Shown: one piece after another, positions 1-10,990 of the stretch
Position numbering within the stretch: the first letter of the stretch is position 1
Layout: each line of letters opens with the position of its first letter
Origin: Gnetum montanum
Taxonomy: Eukaryota; Streptophyta; Gnetopsida; Gnetales; Gnetaceae
Reading direction: 5' to 3'
DNA: 64,000 nucleotides
Assembly: GCA_015680685.1 (NCBI GenBank)
Contig: MNCI01008967.1
Coordinates: 361,427 to 425,426, forward strand
The notes under the pieces: model-generated
The model's input: the letters and a program-made list of their open reading frames with translations, nothing else
What the model was told of the DNA's origin: nothing
Databases searched by the model: none
Position numbers and translations under genes: made by a program

Positions 1-790
1 ACAATGGATAGTTGAATTTCTCGGGACCTGATGATATTAAGACAAGCTTGAGTTAAAGTGACACAAGCCTTGGCATGGGTCCAAGAACTTCTCCTCATTG
101 TGATTGTTTTATAAGAACTTCTTCTTTTGGAATCTATTGAATAGATTCCACCTTAGGCTCCACATGAAGAAGTCCCATTACATGGGTTTCCTCTGGTAGT
201 TCTTGGCCTTGTTCTTGTTGGCCCCTTCTAGCTCTGGGTTATTTCTCCTATGGTTGAGAGGGTTCTCCTTCCTACAAACATCTTTGTTTTGGTGCCATCT
301 GTAATCATAATGAAACCATGGATTAGCAATCATTTTGTAACTTAAAGTAGTTGGAATACCTTCTTTATCTCTTAAGGATAGTTACACTTTTGGCTAAGTT
401 GTGATTATGGCTAATTTAATTACTCAAATTATCATTTTATTTATGTATTATCATTAATAAACTATTCCAAATGTTGTTGGAAGGGTTAACTATTGAAAAA
501 GTTGATGTTTATATGTTGTTAAGGTTATTAACCCTTTGGGGGAGTTAGAAAAATTTTCAAAATTTTTCATTGATTTTTCATCAAAAACCTTAAGGTTTGT
601 GGCCCCCATGATAAATATCTTACCTTAGGTAAGTGTAGGATTAAAAATGGAATGATTTGGACAAACAATTGAGAAGTTATGAGCTTTAGAAGGTTTTAGG
701 CTTTGAAAAATCGCAAAAACTCCCTATGTGTTATGAGTAAATGACAAAAAATTCCTAAGTGCTCGATGGTATATATAGGATGTAAGCACT

Positions 791-849
791 ACATCAATGA
801 AGCCTCATTGATGTGGTTAGCTACATCAATGAGGCCTCATCGATGTAGC
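791..849. repeat. Two adjacent palindromes
   Basis: ACATCAATGA (791-800) is the exact reverse complement of TCATTGATGT (805-814) with a 4-nt centre. Next to it 820-849 is a 30-bp palindrome centred on GAGGCCTC, broken only by one A/C pair. Both carry the same core word. They sit just right of a TATA-like word, which on the minus strand would be just upstream of a promoter. Confidence 0.8.
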
Positions 850-1654
850 TATTGACCATTGTTAACTACTATTAACCTTGGTCAAACTTTCAAAATACAA
901 GGAATTTTTGGATGAAATTGAGATCCAATGAAAGCTCAAAAGGCCAAGAACAGGATGAAAACATGAGAAGAGGGTGTTGAAGCTCATAAATTCAGAAAAA
1001 TGGAAAAAATTTTGATTTATTAGATGAATGAAATAAAAGGTTAAGGAGCATTGAATGGAATACTCAATGGAATATGCAAAAGATAGGATTGTAACGATGT
1101 CAAAGGTAAGGAACTATAACTAATCAAGCCGAGAGCTATACAAGTGGGTCCTCCCCAAAGTAGGCTTATGCCTTTTTTGCCCTTGCATAACCTCAAATAA
1201 AGAGTCTTTGGGCTCCATAGTCGATTAATGATCATGAAAAGTTAAGGACCAACCTGAAAGAATCAACTCAAGAATCCCAACATAGAGCATAACATAAAAC
1301 ACAGTAGTAAGGTGAGTTATGGAAACATGGATGAATGATAGAGAATGTGGAATGGAGTTCCAAATTGAGGTCATAAGAAGTTTCTTATGGAATTTATGTT
1401 TAAAATGATCTGAAAAGATTCATCCTCAGTCCAAACCAAAATCATCCGCTTTCAGTGACTTTTCATCGCCACTCTAATATTAAGCCACCCACTCAAAACA
1501 CAAGAGTGCTTCCACAAGACAACCACTATTCTACAAAGGAAAGAAAAGAGAAATAGGAAATGAGAGAAAGGACCTTAGTTACAAGGGACCTACAGGCATA
1601 GGTTCATGTCTTTCAAGTCCCATAACCAGTGCTTGTAGCCCATTTATTTGTCCA

Positions 1655-1820
1655 AGGGGTGTGCTTTGAATTGTCATTGTGTTGTTGTTGTTGTTGTTGT
1701 TTTTTTTTCTTTTTTTGAAATGGGAACCACACCATGCAAGGACTTATTCATTTCAAAGGGGTGTGCTTTGAATTCCCATCATTTTGTTTTGAATAGGAAC
1801 CACACCATGCAATGATGTTG
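1655..1820. repeat. Imperfect direct repeat with GTT microsatellite
   Basis: Two copies of a segment beginning GGGGTGTGCTTTGAATT (near 1655 and 1760) and ending GAACCACACCATGCAA. The first copy is longer because of a (GTT)n and T-rich expansion at about 1676-1715. Confidence 0.75.
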
Positions 1821-2449
1821 TTTGACTTCCTATTACTGGTTGGTATGGAATAGTAAGAAGTCTATGAAAAACACTCAAGCAAGTAGAAGAGTACAAAGAG
1901 TATTGAGTCCCCTTGAAGTCACACCCTTTACAAACCTTGAATCCTTCCTAATTCAAGAACTACCAAGGTCACTAATTAATTAAAATTTTCTTTAATGAAA
2001 GGGACCTCAAATTCCCAAAATAAGAAAAACCATAGAATTCATTGGATGGGTGGATGACATGAACTCACTACCTATTTTATGAAAAATAAATCATGTTAAA
2101 GTCATTAGACATTAGAATTCAAAAATAAAAATGAGACATCAACAATCACAACATTAAGCATAAACCATCATTAGTAAATAGCAACAGCAGCACTGTGTCC
2201 TGTGGCAAGAAAACACTTTTATTAGCAAAAATGAGAAAGTATCATACTTAAATAAAACAAAACAAAGAAAAATATATAAGAAAGTGAAATAATCAAGAAA
2301 TTTCAAAGGTACTAAAGATTGTGTAAATTTAGAAAAAAATTGAAAATCAAAAATTTGTACAAATCAAAAACATGAAAAAAAAGGTAGAAAAACTAAAAAG
2401 CCACGTTGATGATTAGCATGGATGGTCATCTACCCCACGATTGAGTTGG

Positions 2450-3640
2450 AAGGAGGAGATTTGAAAAATGAAATGTGGTTGTCCATCCATTGAGGTGGTA
2501 GTTCCACTAGCCTATCTTGGTTCTAGGAAAGGCTTTACTTGTTCGATGTTAACCAACTACTTTTTATTTGGGCTGTCAAGTTTGTAGATTATCATGACCC
2601 TAGAGGGAAAGGTTTGATTAATAATATATTGTCCCTCCCACAATGTTTGAAATTTTTCCTTTTGGGGTACATGTGTGGGGTTTCAATAGAGAACCTTATC
2701 TCCTAGTTGCAGTTTTACTTTCCTTATTTTGAGGTTATGACATTGCTTGTTGAATGCCTTGTTATCTCATTTAAGGATAGGGCCACTAATCAATTTTCAT
2801 CTAGCACATTTAGGGTGATTAATCTTTCTTTTTGTGCTAGACTTAGGTCAAGATTTAGATCACAGGTTGTTGAGAGTGTACAAAGTTTGGATTAAATCAA
2901 GAGTGTTGGAAGTTTTCTATACACTAACTCATAGGGAGAATAGCCAATAGGAAGTTTCCAAGTTGATCAATAAGCCTAGATAGCATCATTAAGTTTCATG
3001 CTCCAATCCTTCCTATATTTGCTAATGGTCCATGTCAGTNACATCATTAAGTTTCATGCTCCAATCCTTCCTATATTTGCTAATGGTCCATGTCAGTATT
3101 TTTGTAATCTCTTGGTTGGTTACCTCTACTTGACCATTGGCTTAGGGTGGTAGGGTGTTGTTAATTTATGTTCTACCCCTAAGCATTGCATTAATTTTCT
3201 AAAGGTTGCACCTATGAAATGAGTTCCATTATCAGAAATTAGTGAATGTGGCATCCCAAACCTATTTACAATATGTTGTTATATGAATCTAGTAGTAGTG
3301 GATGATGTATAATCAATAATGGCTACTACTTCTACCCATTTTGTGTAGTAGTCAATTGCTACTATAATATACACCTTTCCATTAAACATGGGTATGACGG
3401 AACCCATGAAATCAATGTCCCATACGTTGAAAGGTTCTAGTGGTTGAACCCAATATTGAGGACCTTCCATGCAAGTGGTCATCCCCTTGTCTCATTGACA
3501 ATGTTTACAAGACTTGATGAATTGGTGAGCATCCTTAAAGATTGTAAGCCAATAGTATTCTACCATCAGGATTTTATGGCCATGCATCTCCTTGCATAGT
3601 GACCTCTACAAGGTCCTTTGTGAGTTTCCTAAAGAACATG
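2450..3640 (-). pseudogene. Integrase of element E, broken
   Basis: DDE integrase, which would insert the cDNA into chromosomes. Visible on the minus strand: remains of the zinc-binding CxxC (about 3500-3520), the catalytic-core start PFNVWDIDFMG (about 3400-3440), TKWVE, the second acidic site ISDNGTHF (about 3225-3250), and after a frameshift ANGQVEV with the third acidic residue (about 3120-3145). The C-terminal part with LDEN-LVAL and remnants of the basic tail runs to about 2450. Stops and frameshifts are scattered throughout, and a 57-bp duplication around an N (2982-3097) breaks it further. Not functional. Confidence 0.8.
2982..3097. other. Tandem duplication joined by a single N
   Basis: The 57 bases before the N at 3040 are repeated almost exactly after it (CATCATTAAGTTTCATGCTC onward to CCATGTCAGT). 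Relatives of this integrase have no such duplication. It looks like two overlapping contig ends placed side by side, not a biological repeat. Confidence 0.8.
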
Positions 3641-3969
3641 CAATTGATCTTTGTTAGGGACACACCAATGAATCAAGCCATGACACACACCTTGTAGAGG
3701 TGTCTATTTATTTCCATGAAGTATTTGACCCAATGAAGAAATTCTTGTTTCTTTCTAAAATCCAAGTCTTATGGCATATCTTGAGTAAGAAGATAGGTCA
3801 TGATGCCATTGTACCATGTTATTTTTGTAGGCATTTGTTCACTTATTTCTCTTGTAAAGAGAAGTTTTTCTAGAAACTAATTAAAGATCAGGCTCTCCTC
3901 TTTATTATCCCATCTTAAGTAAGAGAGGTGATTAGTGACCACATTCTCAGTCCCTTTTTAATCTACCAT

Positions 3970-4400
3970 CATGAGATCGAATTCCTACAAGATCACTAGC
4001 CACCATATGACATGAGGGCTCACCATCGATTTGTTCATGAGGAAGAAGATTGCACTATGGTCCGTGTGCACAAATGCTTTGTAACCAAGCACATAGTACC
4101 TCAACTTTTCCAGAGCATACACCACTACCATTAGTTCTTTCTCCTTGTGGTGTAATTTAACTATGCTCCCATAATGCTTTGGCTTGCACAATGGATGTAG
4201 AATGGATGTTTCTTATCATCCATCTGTGTGAGCACTACTCCCAAGGCATACTTAGATGCATCCATCATGATATGGAAGGGCTTGAACCAGTCTGGTGCTC
4301 ATAGGATTGGTGTTTCTACAAGTTTCTCTTTTAATTGTTGAAATTCATGTTCACATTCCTTGGTCTAGATGAAAGGTACATATTTCTTTATAAGTTCTAT
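3970..4400 (-). pseudogene. RNase H of element E, broken
   Basis: RNase H removes the RNA strand during reverse transcription. On the minus strand I read ECEHEFQQLKEKL, then FHIMMDASKYALGVVLTQ with the first catalytic Asp (about 4255-4310), a frameshift, then KEKELMVVVYALEKLRYYVLGYKAFVHTDH (3985-4191) with the catalytic Glu of KEKEL and the Asp of HTDH. It follows RT directly, as in Ty3/gypsy pol. Two frames and internal stops make it inactive. Confidence 0.8.
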
Positions 4401-4479
4401 CAACAGCTTTGCAATCTTAAGAAATTCTCTATAAATCATATGTAGTAGCCAGTGTGCTCAAGGAATGACTAAGCATATT

Positions 4480-5200
4480 TAACGATCTCTAATTGACATG
4501 TTATTCCTTGGATGACCTTTATCATTTTGGATCTACCTCAATCACTTTTGGTGAAATTTGGTGTCCTAGCACAATGCCTTCTTGGACCATGAGATGGCTC
4601 TTCTACTAGTTGAGCTATAGATTTGTCTCTACACATCTCTTTAGTACTTGCTCAAGTTGGACCAAGGCTTGCTTAAAGGTAGCTCCATAGGTGGAAAGGT
4701 CATCCATGAAGACTTCAATACCACTACTAATCTACTATTGGAAGATACTAAAGACCAAGCATTGAAATGTTGTAGGGGCATTACATAGACTAAATGGCAT
4801 CTTACAATATGCAGAAGTCCCCTGGGAACTTGTGAATGTTACCTTGGCCTGATCTTTGGATGCAATTTGGATTTGGCTATAGCCACTATAACCATACAAG
4901 AAGCTATAATAACAATGCCTGGGTATGGTGTCCAACACTTGATCCACAAATGGTAAAGGAAAATGATCTTTAAATGTTATCATATTCAACAATCTAAAGT
5001 TAGTGTAGACCCACCATTTGCCACCTTTCTTTGGCACAATTACGAGTAGGCTAACCCACTCACTATTTGCAGTGGGATAGATGAATCTTGCCTTGAGCAC
5101 TTACTATATTTCCTCCTTGATGATTTTCTTCAATTTGAGGTTCAGCTACCTTTGTGGCTACCTATAGGCTTCATGGCTAGGTTAGTGTAAATGTGATGCT
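4480..5200 (-). pseudogene. Reverse transcriptase of element E, broken
   Basis: Reverse transcriptase of the Athila group. The longest open piece (4735-5100) starts in the YPTANSEWVS block and continues through VPKKGGKWW, DHFPLPFVDQVLD, the GYSGYSQIQIA block and MPFSLCNAPTTFQ. The expected catalytic Asp of the FLDGYSGY motif reads Tyr here (FLYGYSGY), which alone would abolish activity. The second catalytic motif FMDD follows in the next open stretch (about 4690-4720). Several stops follow, toward the connection to RNase H. Confidence 0.85.
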
Positions 5201-5600
5201 AACATATCCTTGAATCAATTCCTGTTAGCTCAAGATATGACCAAACAAAGGTTGTTGGCCATTTTTTCACCACCTTCAATAGATTTTATTTTTGTTCAAG
5301 AGCAACTTTGGTATTAATTATGACTAGTTTAACATTCTCTAAAAATTCATACTCCATACTAGCTAGTAAATTTTTTAGTTCTAGGCACTCCTACTTGAAA
5401 TTATCAGGGATTTTCAACTCTCCCCAACAAGTATCATCATCTTCATCAGAGAGTTCAAAATGAACTTGTTCAATTTTGTCCATGGTTTTAACATAAGCAC
5501 ATTTTAGGCTCTCAATTGGCTCCATGCATAATGTGATGTTATCTAAGTTAGCTATCAACCACTTGTTTCCCTCCTACTTTGTGACTACTTCATATAGGAA
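5200..5600 (-). other. Protease-RT linker of element E
   Basis: Minus-strand reading continues from protease to RT without an open frame longer than about 40 codons. It holds acidic and hydrophobic linker-like fragments and no other motif. Confidence 0.4.
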
Positions 5601-5900
5601 CCTTTGAATGTTAGTCTCCTATGCACACTAATTGCATGCCTTAATGTATGTACTCCTAATGCACCAAATCTTTTGCATGTAATTGCACCCATTATCATTG
5701 TACATGATGCATGGAATACACTTGTTCTTAATCTTGCCTAATTCATTTTCCTTGGATATTTCTAAAGATAGGTCCCTTATACCCATACGTGTGTCAAACG
5801 TGCTTAACCAAGCTCTTCCCATAATGATGAGAAAGTCACTTTTGTAGTTTTCCACCTTGATCACCAAAAATCAGCAAGATAGCACCACCCATGAACTATG
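5600..5900 (-). pseudogene. Aspartic protease of element E, C-terminal half
   Basis: The open piece 5628-5867 contains FLIIMGRAWLSTFDTRMGI, matching the conserved ILGRPFL flap and C-terminal part of retroelement pepsin-like proteases that cut the Gag-Pol precursor. The N-terminal D(S/T)G motif is not readable in the decayed sequence to the right. Position between gag and RT fits. Confidence 0.65.
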
Positions 5901-6890
5901 GTTATAATGTCCTCTACTAATCCTAGAGGGATAATAATTGACTAATCTACTAATTTTAGACAAATTTTACTCTTCTTAAGAGGTGGTAGGTTCCAGGCCT
6001 TATACATGTCATGGGAGATGAGACTAACTCTAGAACCAAAGTCAAGAAAATCTTTGCATGGCTTATGTCCAGTGATCTATAGGTAAATGAATGGACTTCC
6101 TAGATCAAATATTTTTGTAGGAAGATTTCCAGCCTTGATCTAGAAAAAAATGGAATGAGTTAGCATTATAGTGTGGATTTGAGGTAGCACTTGGTTTAAA
6201 GGGCACTTGAAAGTATTTGATGCAGAGGAGGAGGATGTTGGAGATGCAGGGCAATCAAATGGACTAGGTTGTGAGGGTTGGAGAGGACTTCTGGGTTAGA
6301 ATAAAGGTCTTTTTCTTGATTGATTATCTAGACCACTTAGCTAAAAAGCTAGTTGTGAGTGTACAGCCATTGTAGCATTTTGTTGTTGTAGCTGTGGTAG
6401 AATCTCACCTTGTATGGATGGAGTAGGAGGTAACTAGGTTGAAGGTGAATATGTGTGTGCAAACTGATGTGCAAGGTGATATGGATATGGATAGGTATTT
6501 TCCCTTGAGTAGATGGTGAATGTATTCAATGGTACTCTGGAGGGTAATAGTGATGTTGAAATGATGTATCACTTATAAAACTTCTTGGGGAGATGGGCTA
6601 CTAAACATAATACCCGTATGGATTTGGTTGCTAATAAGGGTACTGCTGTCTTGCTGGTGGGATTCCCCATGATTGTGGTTGATACCACTATTGGTATTAT
6701 TCGTACAATTTTGGAGTTCCACTTGGGTATAAGCTTGTTATTATTGGTGGAACTATCATGAATTGCCTTGAGGATAAGGCAATCCTCTTAGTGCTTACCT
6801 ATGTGCTAGATGAGGATTCAATGCATACATCCTAGACTTTTGTAAGTGTGACACCATAGGGTAACATCCCTTTAGATGTTCATATTGAGA
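5900..6890 (-). other. Gag-protease spacer of element E
   Basis: No sustained open frame on either strand. The position between the gag remnant and protease implies decayed gag C-terminus and linker. Short hydrophilic, Pro/Gln-rich fragments can be read on the minus strand, nothing diagnostic. Confidence 0.35.
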
Positions 6891-6899
6891 GATGTCATG

Positions 6900-8640
6900 T
6901 TTAGTTTTATCATTAGAGTTAGTTTCCCACAACTTCTTCTACAGAAGAAACTTTGCCCTTACCTCTTTGGCAGGCACATTTAGCTTCTTTTTGCCTCCTA
7001 TGATTATGATCACTATTTTGCTTTCTGAATTCTTTAGCAATCTTCATGGCTATTTGAAATTTTTTATCCAAAGAGTTCCATAATTTATCAACCTTGGTTG
7101 AAATATCAAGAATGGATTTTTGGATGGGCAAGGTTTTTCTATTCACCACTTCATTAAGTGGTGACTCCTCCTCGTTGCAAAAGCAAACCTATTATTTTCT
7201 AATGGAAGGATCCCTATTATACTCTTTAGCACTTTTCCTTTTTTGTAGCTCATATTCTTATTTTTCTACCTACTCAATTAGCCTTTGGATCTAATGAGCT
7301 CTCAGTTTAGACAATCTTCCTTGGGCATACACCCCAAGGGTTCTTCTTGTTTCTACTTTGAGACCATGTATGATGTGGTGAAGTTATTCCCTTTGAGAAT
7401 AACCATGGCGAGGGCATCAATGTAAGAGTGAATAGTATTAATCCATGGTATCATCCAAGGGTTCATGTGCTCCCTATTTCTAGCCTTGGATTTTCCTTCT
7501 CAGATTATACACTCTAGAGTATGTTTGATATTTATCATTAAATAGCTCTAGCATGGTACTCCATCTATAGATATATTTCAGCTCTACGGACTGGTACCAA
7601 CTTTTAGCTTCCTTGATAAGTATCCTCGGGAAAATATTGAGTTTCTACCACTCATTTTCTATATTCTGTAAGGCATAGGCATAATGAAAATCTTGTAGAT
7701 GTGTCTATGGATCATAGTTGTATCTCCCCTCAAATCTTGAGATATTGTTCATGTCTAAATACTTGATCTGACTATTTTTCATATGCCTAGTCAGAATTTT
7801 AACTACCTCAACAATGTTGAGCATACTTTGAGTCACTAATAGAGGTTCATCATCATCACTATGTCAATGATGCCGATGATGGTTTCAACCACCCCTTCAG
7901 TTTTGGTGGCCTTCAGGGTCATTGTTATCTTGCTGATCACCTTCATCATGATTATTTTAGTAGAAACTTCTATGAGAACCATCAGATGAAGAGGAATGTT
8001 CAAAATTAGATGAAGAGGATGAAGAGGAAGGTGGACCACCATTTCCATCATGGTGTTCACCACCACTCTTTTTCTTATTATGATAACCATCCTTAGATCC
8101 CTTGCTATTATGATGCTTGCCTGAGTCCCTATCTTGGTTGTCACTTTTTCTTGAACCTAGTTTATGAATAGTGGATCACAAGGTTAGGTTCACACCCTCA
8201 CCATCTGTAACAAGGGGTGGAGAATCTTCATGTTGGGAACCTTCAAAGGGAGGATCCTCATTGTCATCTTGATCTAGTAGGAATAAGGGGTTGGTGAAAT
8301 GTTTCCCCTTCATAGCATCATGGAGTTTCTCTTAATGTCTATCTCATTTGCATTGTGTTTCAGTGGAATAGTAGTTTCAAGTGTCATACCCATCCACAAC
8401 GTATTCTTCATGGAGATTTGCTATGCCCAACTTCTTAAATATTTTCAATAGCATCTTGGGCATAGATCTTTCAGGGGGCAAGATGATATTACCCTCCATA
8501 TCACACCATCATAGCTATTCATCCTAATGTAGGATGAAGGTGAAGTTTGGCACAAACTCATTTAGATGAGCGTATATCACTTTGCACTCTTATGGAACCA
8601 GTAGTTTGACATCTTTGCACTTGTGAGAAGAAGAAGACAT
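6900..8640 (-). pseudogene. gag of element E, broken
   Basis: Start chosen at the ATG complementary to 8638-8640, about 135 nt inside the primer site; it opens MSSSSHKCKDVKLL and runs with stops through readable stretches such as RSMPKMLLKIFKKLGIANLHEEYVVDGYD. A middle open piece (7836-8144) is low-complexity; a later piece (6919-7149, KSILDISTKVDKLWNSLDKK) has the charged helical character of gag capsid or spacer. No CCHC zinc knuckle was found. Assigned to gag by position and by the fit of its start. Confidence 0.55.
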
Positions 8641-8775
8641 TTTGCAAAACAAAATAAAATTATCAATGTGCCTTTATAATTTTATGTATAGTGGGACTGA
8701 TATTGACCTTTAGGTTCGTACAACTGTATTAATGGTATCCACTTAGACCTAAATAGTACATGTTCCATAATAAAA

Positions 8776-8795
8776 GTCCCTAGCAACAGTGCTAA
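8776..8795 (-). promoter_or_regulatory. Decayed primer-binding site (tRNA-Asp type)
   Basis: On the minus strand TTAGCACTGTTGCTAGGGAC stands where Athila-type elements have the tRNA-Asp complement TGGCGCCGTTGCCGGGGA. The differences fall at CG and GG positions (C to T or G to A), a clear deamination series. It abuts the inner LTR end TGATGAG (plus) at 8796. Confidence 0.75.
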
Positions 8796-9655
8796 TGATG
8801 AGAGATGAGGTATCCCTATGCCCAACCATATCAATCACGAAGAATTCATGCATGTTCTAGTTGAATTCAATGGACTTTATTTTTTTTGGTACACTAGTCC
8901 TCTAGGAAGTAAATTTTTCCTTAAGGTCAATCATTGTCTTCCCAATTATACTTGTGATATGCACTAGTATGGTTAAGTGTAACTGAGGCATCTAATTTTT
9001 ATCATTTTGTGTTTTATAGTTTGTTGTTCAAAATATAGATAAAAGAAATTGGATTAACTAATCTAAATTAACTAATTACTAGCATTTAACTAATCCTAAC
9101 ATAACCATCCTATCCCACTTTCTGTACACATCATGAACCCACGTATCCACTACTTAGTGAATAAGTGCTACGCTACTAGGTGTACCAAGCAATAATGCTG
9201 CTGGGAATACCAAGTGAATATGTGTTACACTCCAAGTGGTTATACTTATGTGTTGAATCTACCTGACTTAATCACTTCATTAACTTAAATTCTAAAAAAA
9301 CATTTAATAAGTAATTTAAAACATTTATAAATAATTGAAAACATTAAATGCATAAATAAAATAGCTAATCTATCAAAAGTGCTACAAGGTTTATCAGAAA
9401 GCTCATCTTTATTGCCGCACACACTGTTGTGCTCAGGCACAAAAATGCTTGAATAAAGATTCATAGACTCAATGACTTATGCTATGGGCACTCAAGGGAA
9501 AAATTCTAACATTGAAATGGAAAAACTACAAGATATTTGCTACAACTACAACCCCTAATTGCCATAAATGCAATTGTAGGCACGTATTTATAACTGAAAA
9601 CCAACACTGCGTCAATGGGACCTCATCAACATAGCCAACTGAAAGTGACTCATCA
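8796..9655 (-). repeat. 5' LTR of element E
   Basis: Bounded by TG at 8796 (plus strand) next to the primer site and CA at 9654-9655 next to recognisable pol of element A. On the element strand this gives TGATGAGTCAC...CATCA. A TATA-like word TATAAATA lies at 9585-9592 (minus). The U3 before it would be only about 65 bp, unusually short, so the outer end may be truncated. The rest is AT-rich with no gene. Confidence 0.55.
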
Positions 9656-9880
9656 CAAGTGTATAAGGTTGCTATTCCAAATGGCACATGCCACAATGCT
9701 TAACCTTCTATAGGTAGTCACTTTCCATATAGGGCCATTAATAGCCTAACCATCTAATTTTAGTGGCCATAGCTCTTGGTCCTATATGTCCCCATCAAAC
9801 ACCCTCAAGAACCTGCTATAGGACTATTCTAGCTTTTGCTTTACCTAAGCACTTTACTAATATGACATCGTAGGATCATC
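9656..9880 (-). pseudogene. Integrase zinc-binding region of element A
   Basis: Minus-strand reading gives GHIGPRAMATKIRWLGY then KHCGMC, matching B (GHIAPKEMATKIRHLGYY, KMCNIC) residue for residue in spacing. This is the HHCC zinc-binding start of integrase. It ends abruptly at about 9660, and the catalytic core that follows in B and C is missing because element E begins here. Confidence 0.75.
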
Positions 9881-10610
9881 AACATAATGAGTTATCACCT
9901 ACAATGACATACAACTTCAATTTTTTATGTACAACATCCTTTTGACCAGTATTCAGGCCTTGTGAAGACTCACCATGCATAAGGTAAAATTTAATATCAT
10001 CATACCACTCCTTAGCAAGAGTAGTATGAAATATAGCCACAAAGGTATCCTTAGTGTTTTGCATGATAGAAATAGCATAGCCCAAAATTAACATGGACAA
10101 CTTAACAAACACATCTGGCATCACACTAAAGGCTAGCATCACAATGGCATCAGCTATGGCATTCTCATTTTGGGGTATGTTTTGGATGTCAATGTCTATA
10201 AATTGTTGTAACAATTACTTTCCAGGGTCACAATAAGGTTGTAAATTTTTGGCTTTACATGTATAGACCTTAGTTACTTAGTTAACCACAAGTTGGGAAT
10301 CACCCCTGATCGTTAAGTGTCTAATTCCTAGGTCATGAGCTACCATCATTCCTCTTATCAAACCCTCATACTCCACTATGTTTTTTGTACATGGAAACTC
10401 AAGATGGTAGGTGAAGGATCAGATCTCACCAAATGGAAATGTTATGATGGAAATGGCACTAGCCCCATTGGCAATTGAAGCTTTGCCAAAGTACATAACT
10501 ACCTCATAATCCTCAGGCACTTGGCTAATGATGTTAATGTGCTCATCAAGAAACTCAAGATTTATGGCTACATGGTCATCAACAGGTGATACCATAAGTT
10601 GTACAGATAT
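9880..10610 (-). pseudogene. Second (archaeal-type) RNase H of element A
   Basis: Reads NGASAISIITFPFGEI, then FPCTKNIVEYEGLIRGM (catalytic Glu in VEYEGL), then GDSQLVVN (catalytic Asp) and IQNIPQNENAIADAIVMLA (Asp of ADA). This extra RNase H is a hallmark of the Tat lineage. The open piece 9879-10214 covers its end and the linker AKEWYDDIKFYL, equal to EWYDDIKEYL in B. Stops at several positions. Confidence 0.75.
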
Positions 10611-10990
10611 AGCTTGACCCTTTGTTGAGGATTAACAAATATAACAAAGGTCAAACTCCATGATTATGACTTTTCATTAGGCTATACAAGTGCTCTCATA
10701 GATGTTGGTCATTATGGCTCTAAGTACATTATCCTTGCAAATGACATTAACTTGGCTTCTGAAGAGGTAATGTCTTCACTTCTTCAACGAGAAGACTACT
10801 ATTAGACAATACTTCTTCACTTTAGTGTATCAGGTCTTGTGGGTAACTAATGCATGGCTAAGATAGTACACTGGCACCTCTACTCCATGATCATGTTTTC
10901 AATAGAGTAGAGAGGCAATGGATGTGTTAAAGATAGCAAGGTAAATGTAAAATGGTTTACCATCCTATGGAGGATAGACTGTTGATAGTT
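10610..10990 (-). pseudogene. RNase H of element A
   Basis: Retroviral-type RNase H remnant directly after RT. Readable pieces include PVYYLSHALV, RHYLFRSQVNVICKDN and RAIMTNIYES, aligned with the RAITNN(I/L)YES block of B and C. Several stops. The catalytic residues cannot all be confirmed. Confidence 0.65.

Larger units (their letters stand above)
1..2400. other. AT-rich non-coding stretch downstream of the Athila-like pol
   Basis: No convincing gene. The only open frame of note (1041-1235, minus) matches nothing I recognise. On the element strand this follows the integrase of element E, where Athila-type elements carry an env-like or untranslated region and then the 3' LTR. A TATA-like word near 771-778 with palindromes at 791-849 resembles the area around the E promoter near 9585-9640 (shared GATGAGG..CC..CATTGA order), so part of this stretch may be an LTR, but the sequence beyond does not match the 5' LTR by eye. 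Sure that it is non-coding; unsure of its identity. Confidence 0.45.
2400..9655 (-). mobile_element. Element E: decayed Athila-like Ty3/gypsy retrotransposon
   Basis: Reading right to left the order is 5' LTR, primer site, gag, protease, RT, RNase H, integrase, as in Ty3/gypsy elements. The RT signatures (FMDDLSTYG, GYSGYSQI, MPFSLCNAPTTFQ) and the tRNA-Asp-type primer site point to the Athila lineage. Every domain carries several stops and frameshifts. Many stops are TAG or TGA where relatives have CAG, CGA or TGG, the pattern left by deamination of methylated cytosines. The right end cuts the pol of element A inside its zinc-binding region at about 9660. The left end was not located and may lie outside the window. 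Confidence 0.8.

Noticed and set aside
1-890. This stretch as the 3' LTR of element E
   Set aside because: Similar order around the TATA-like word, but the sequence on both sides does not align with 8796-9655 by eye; left as unassigned.
7836-8144. Minus-strand ORF of 102 codons rich in Ile, Met and Thr
   Set aside because: Low-complexity reading inside gag of E; no match to any gag block, and neighbouring frames carry the better homology.
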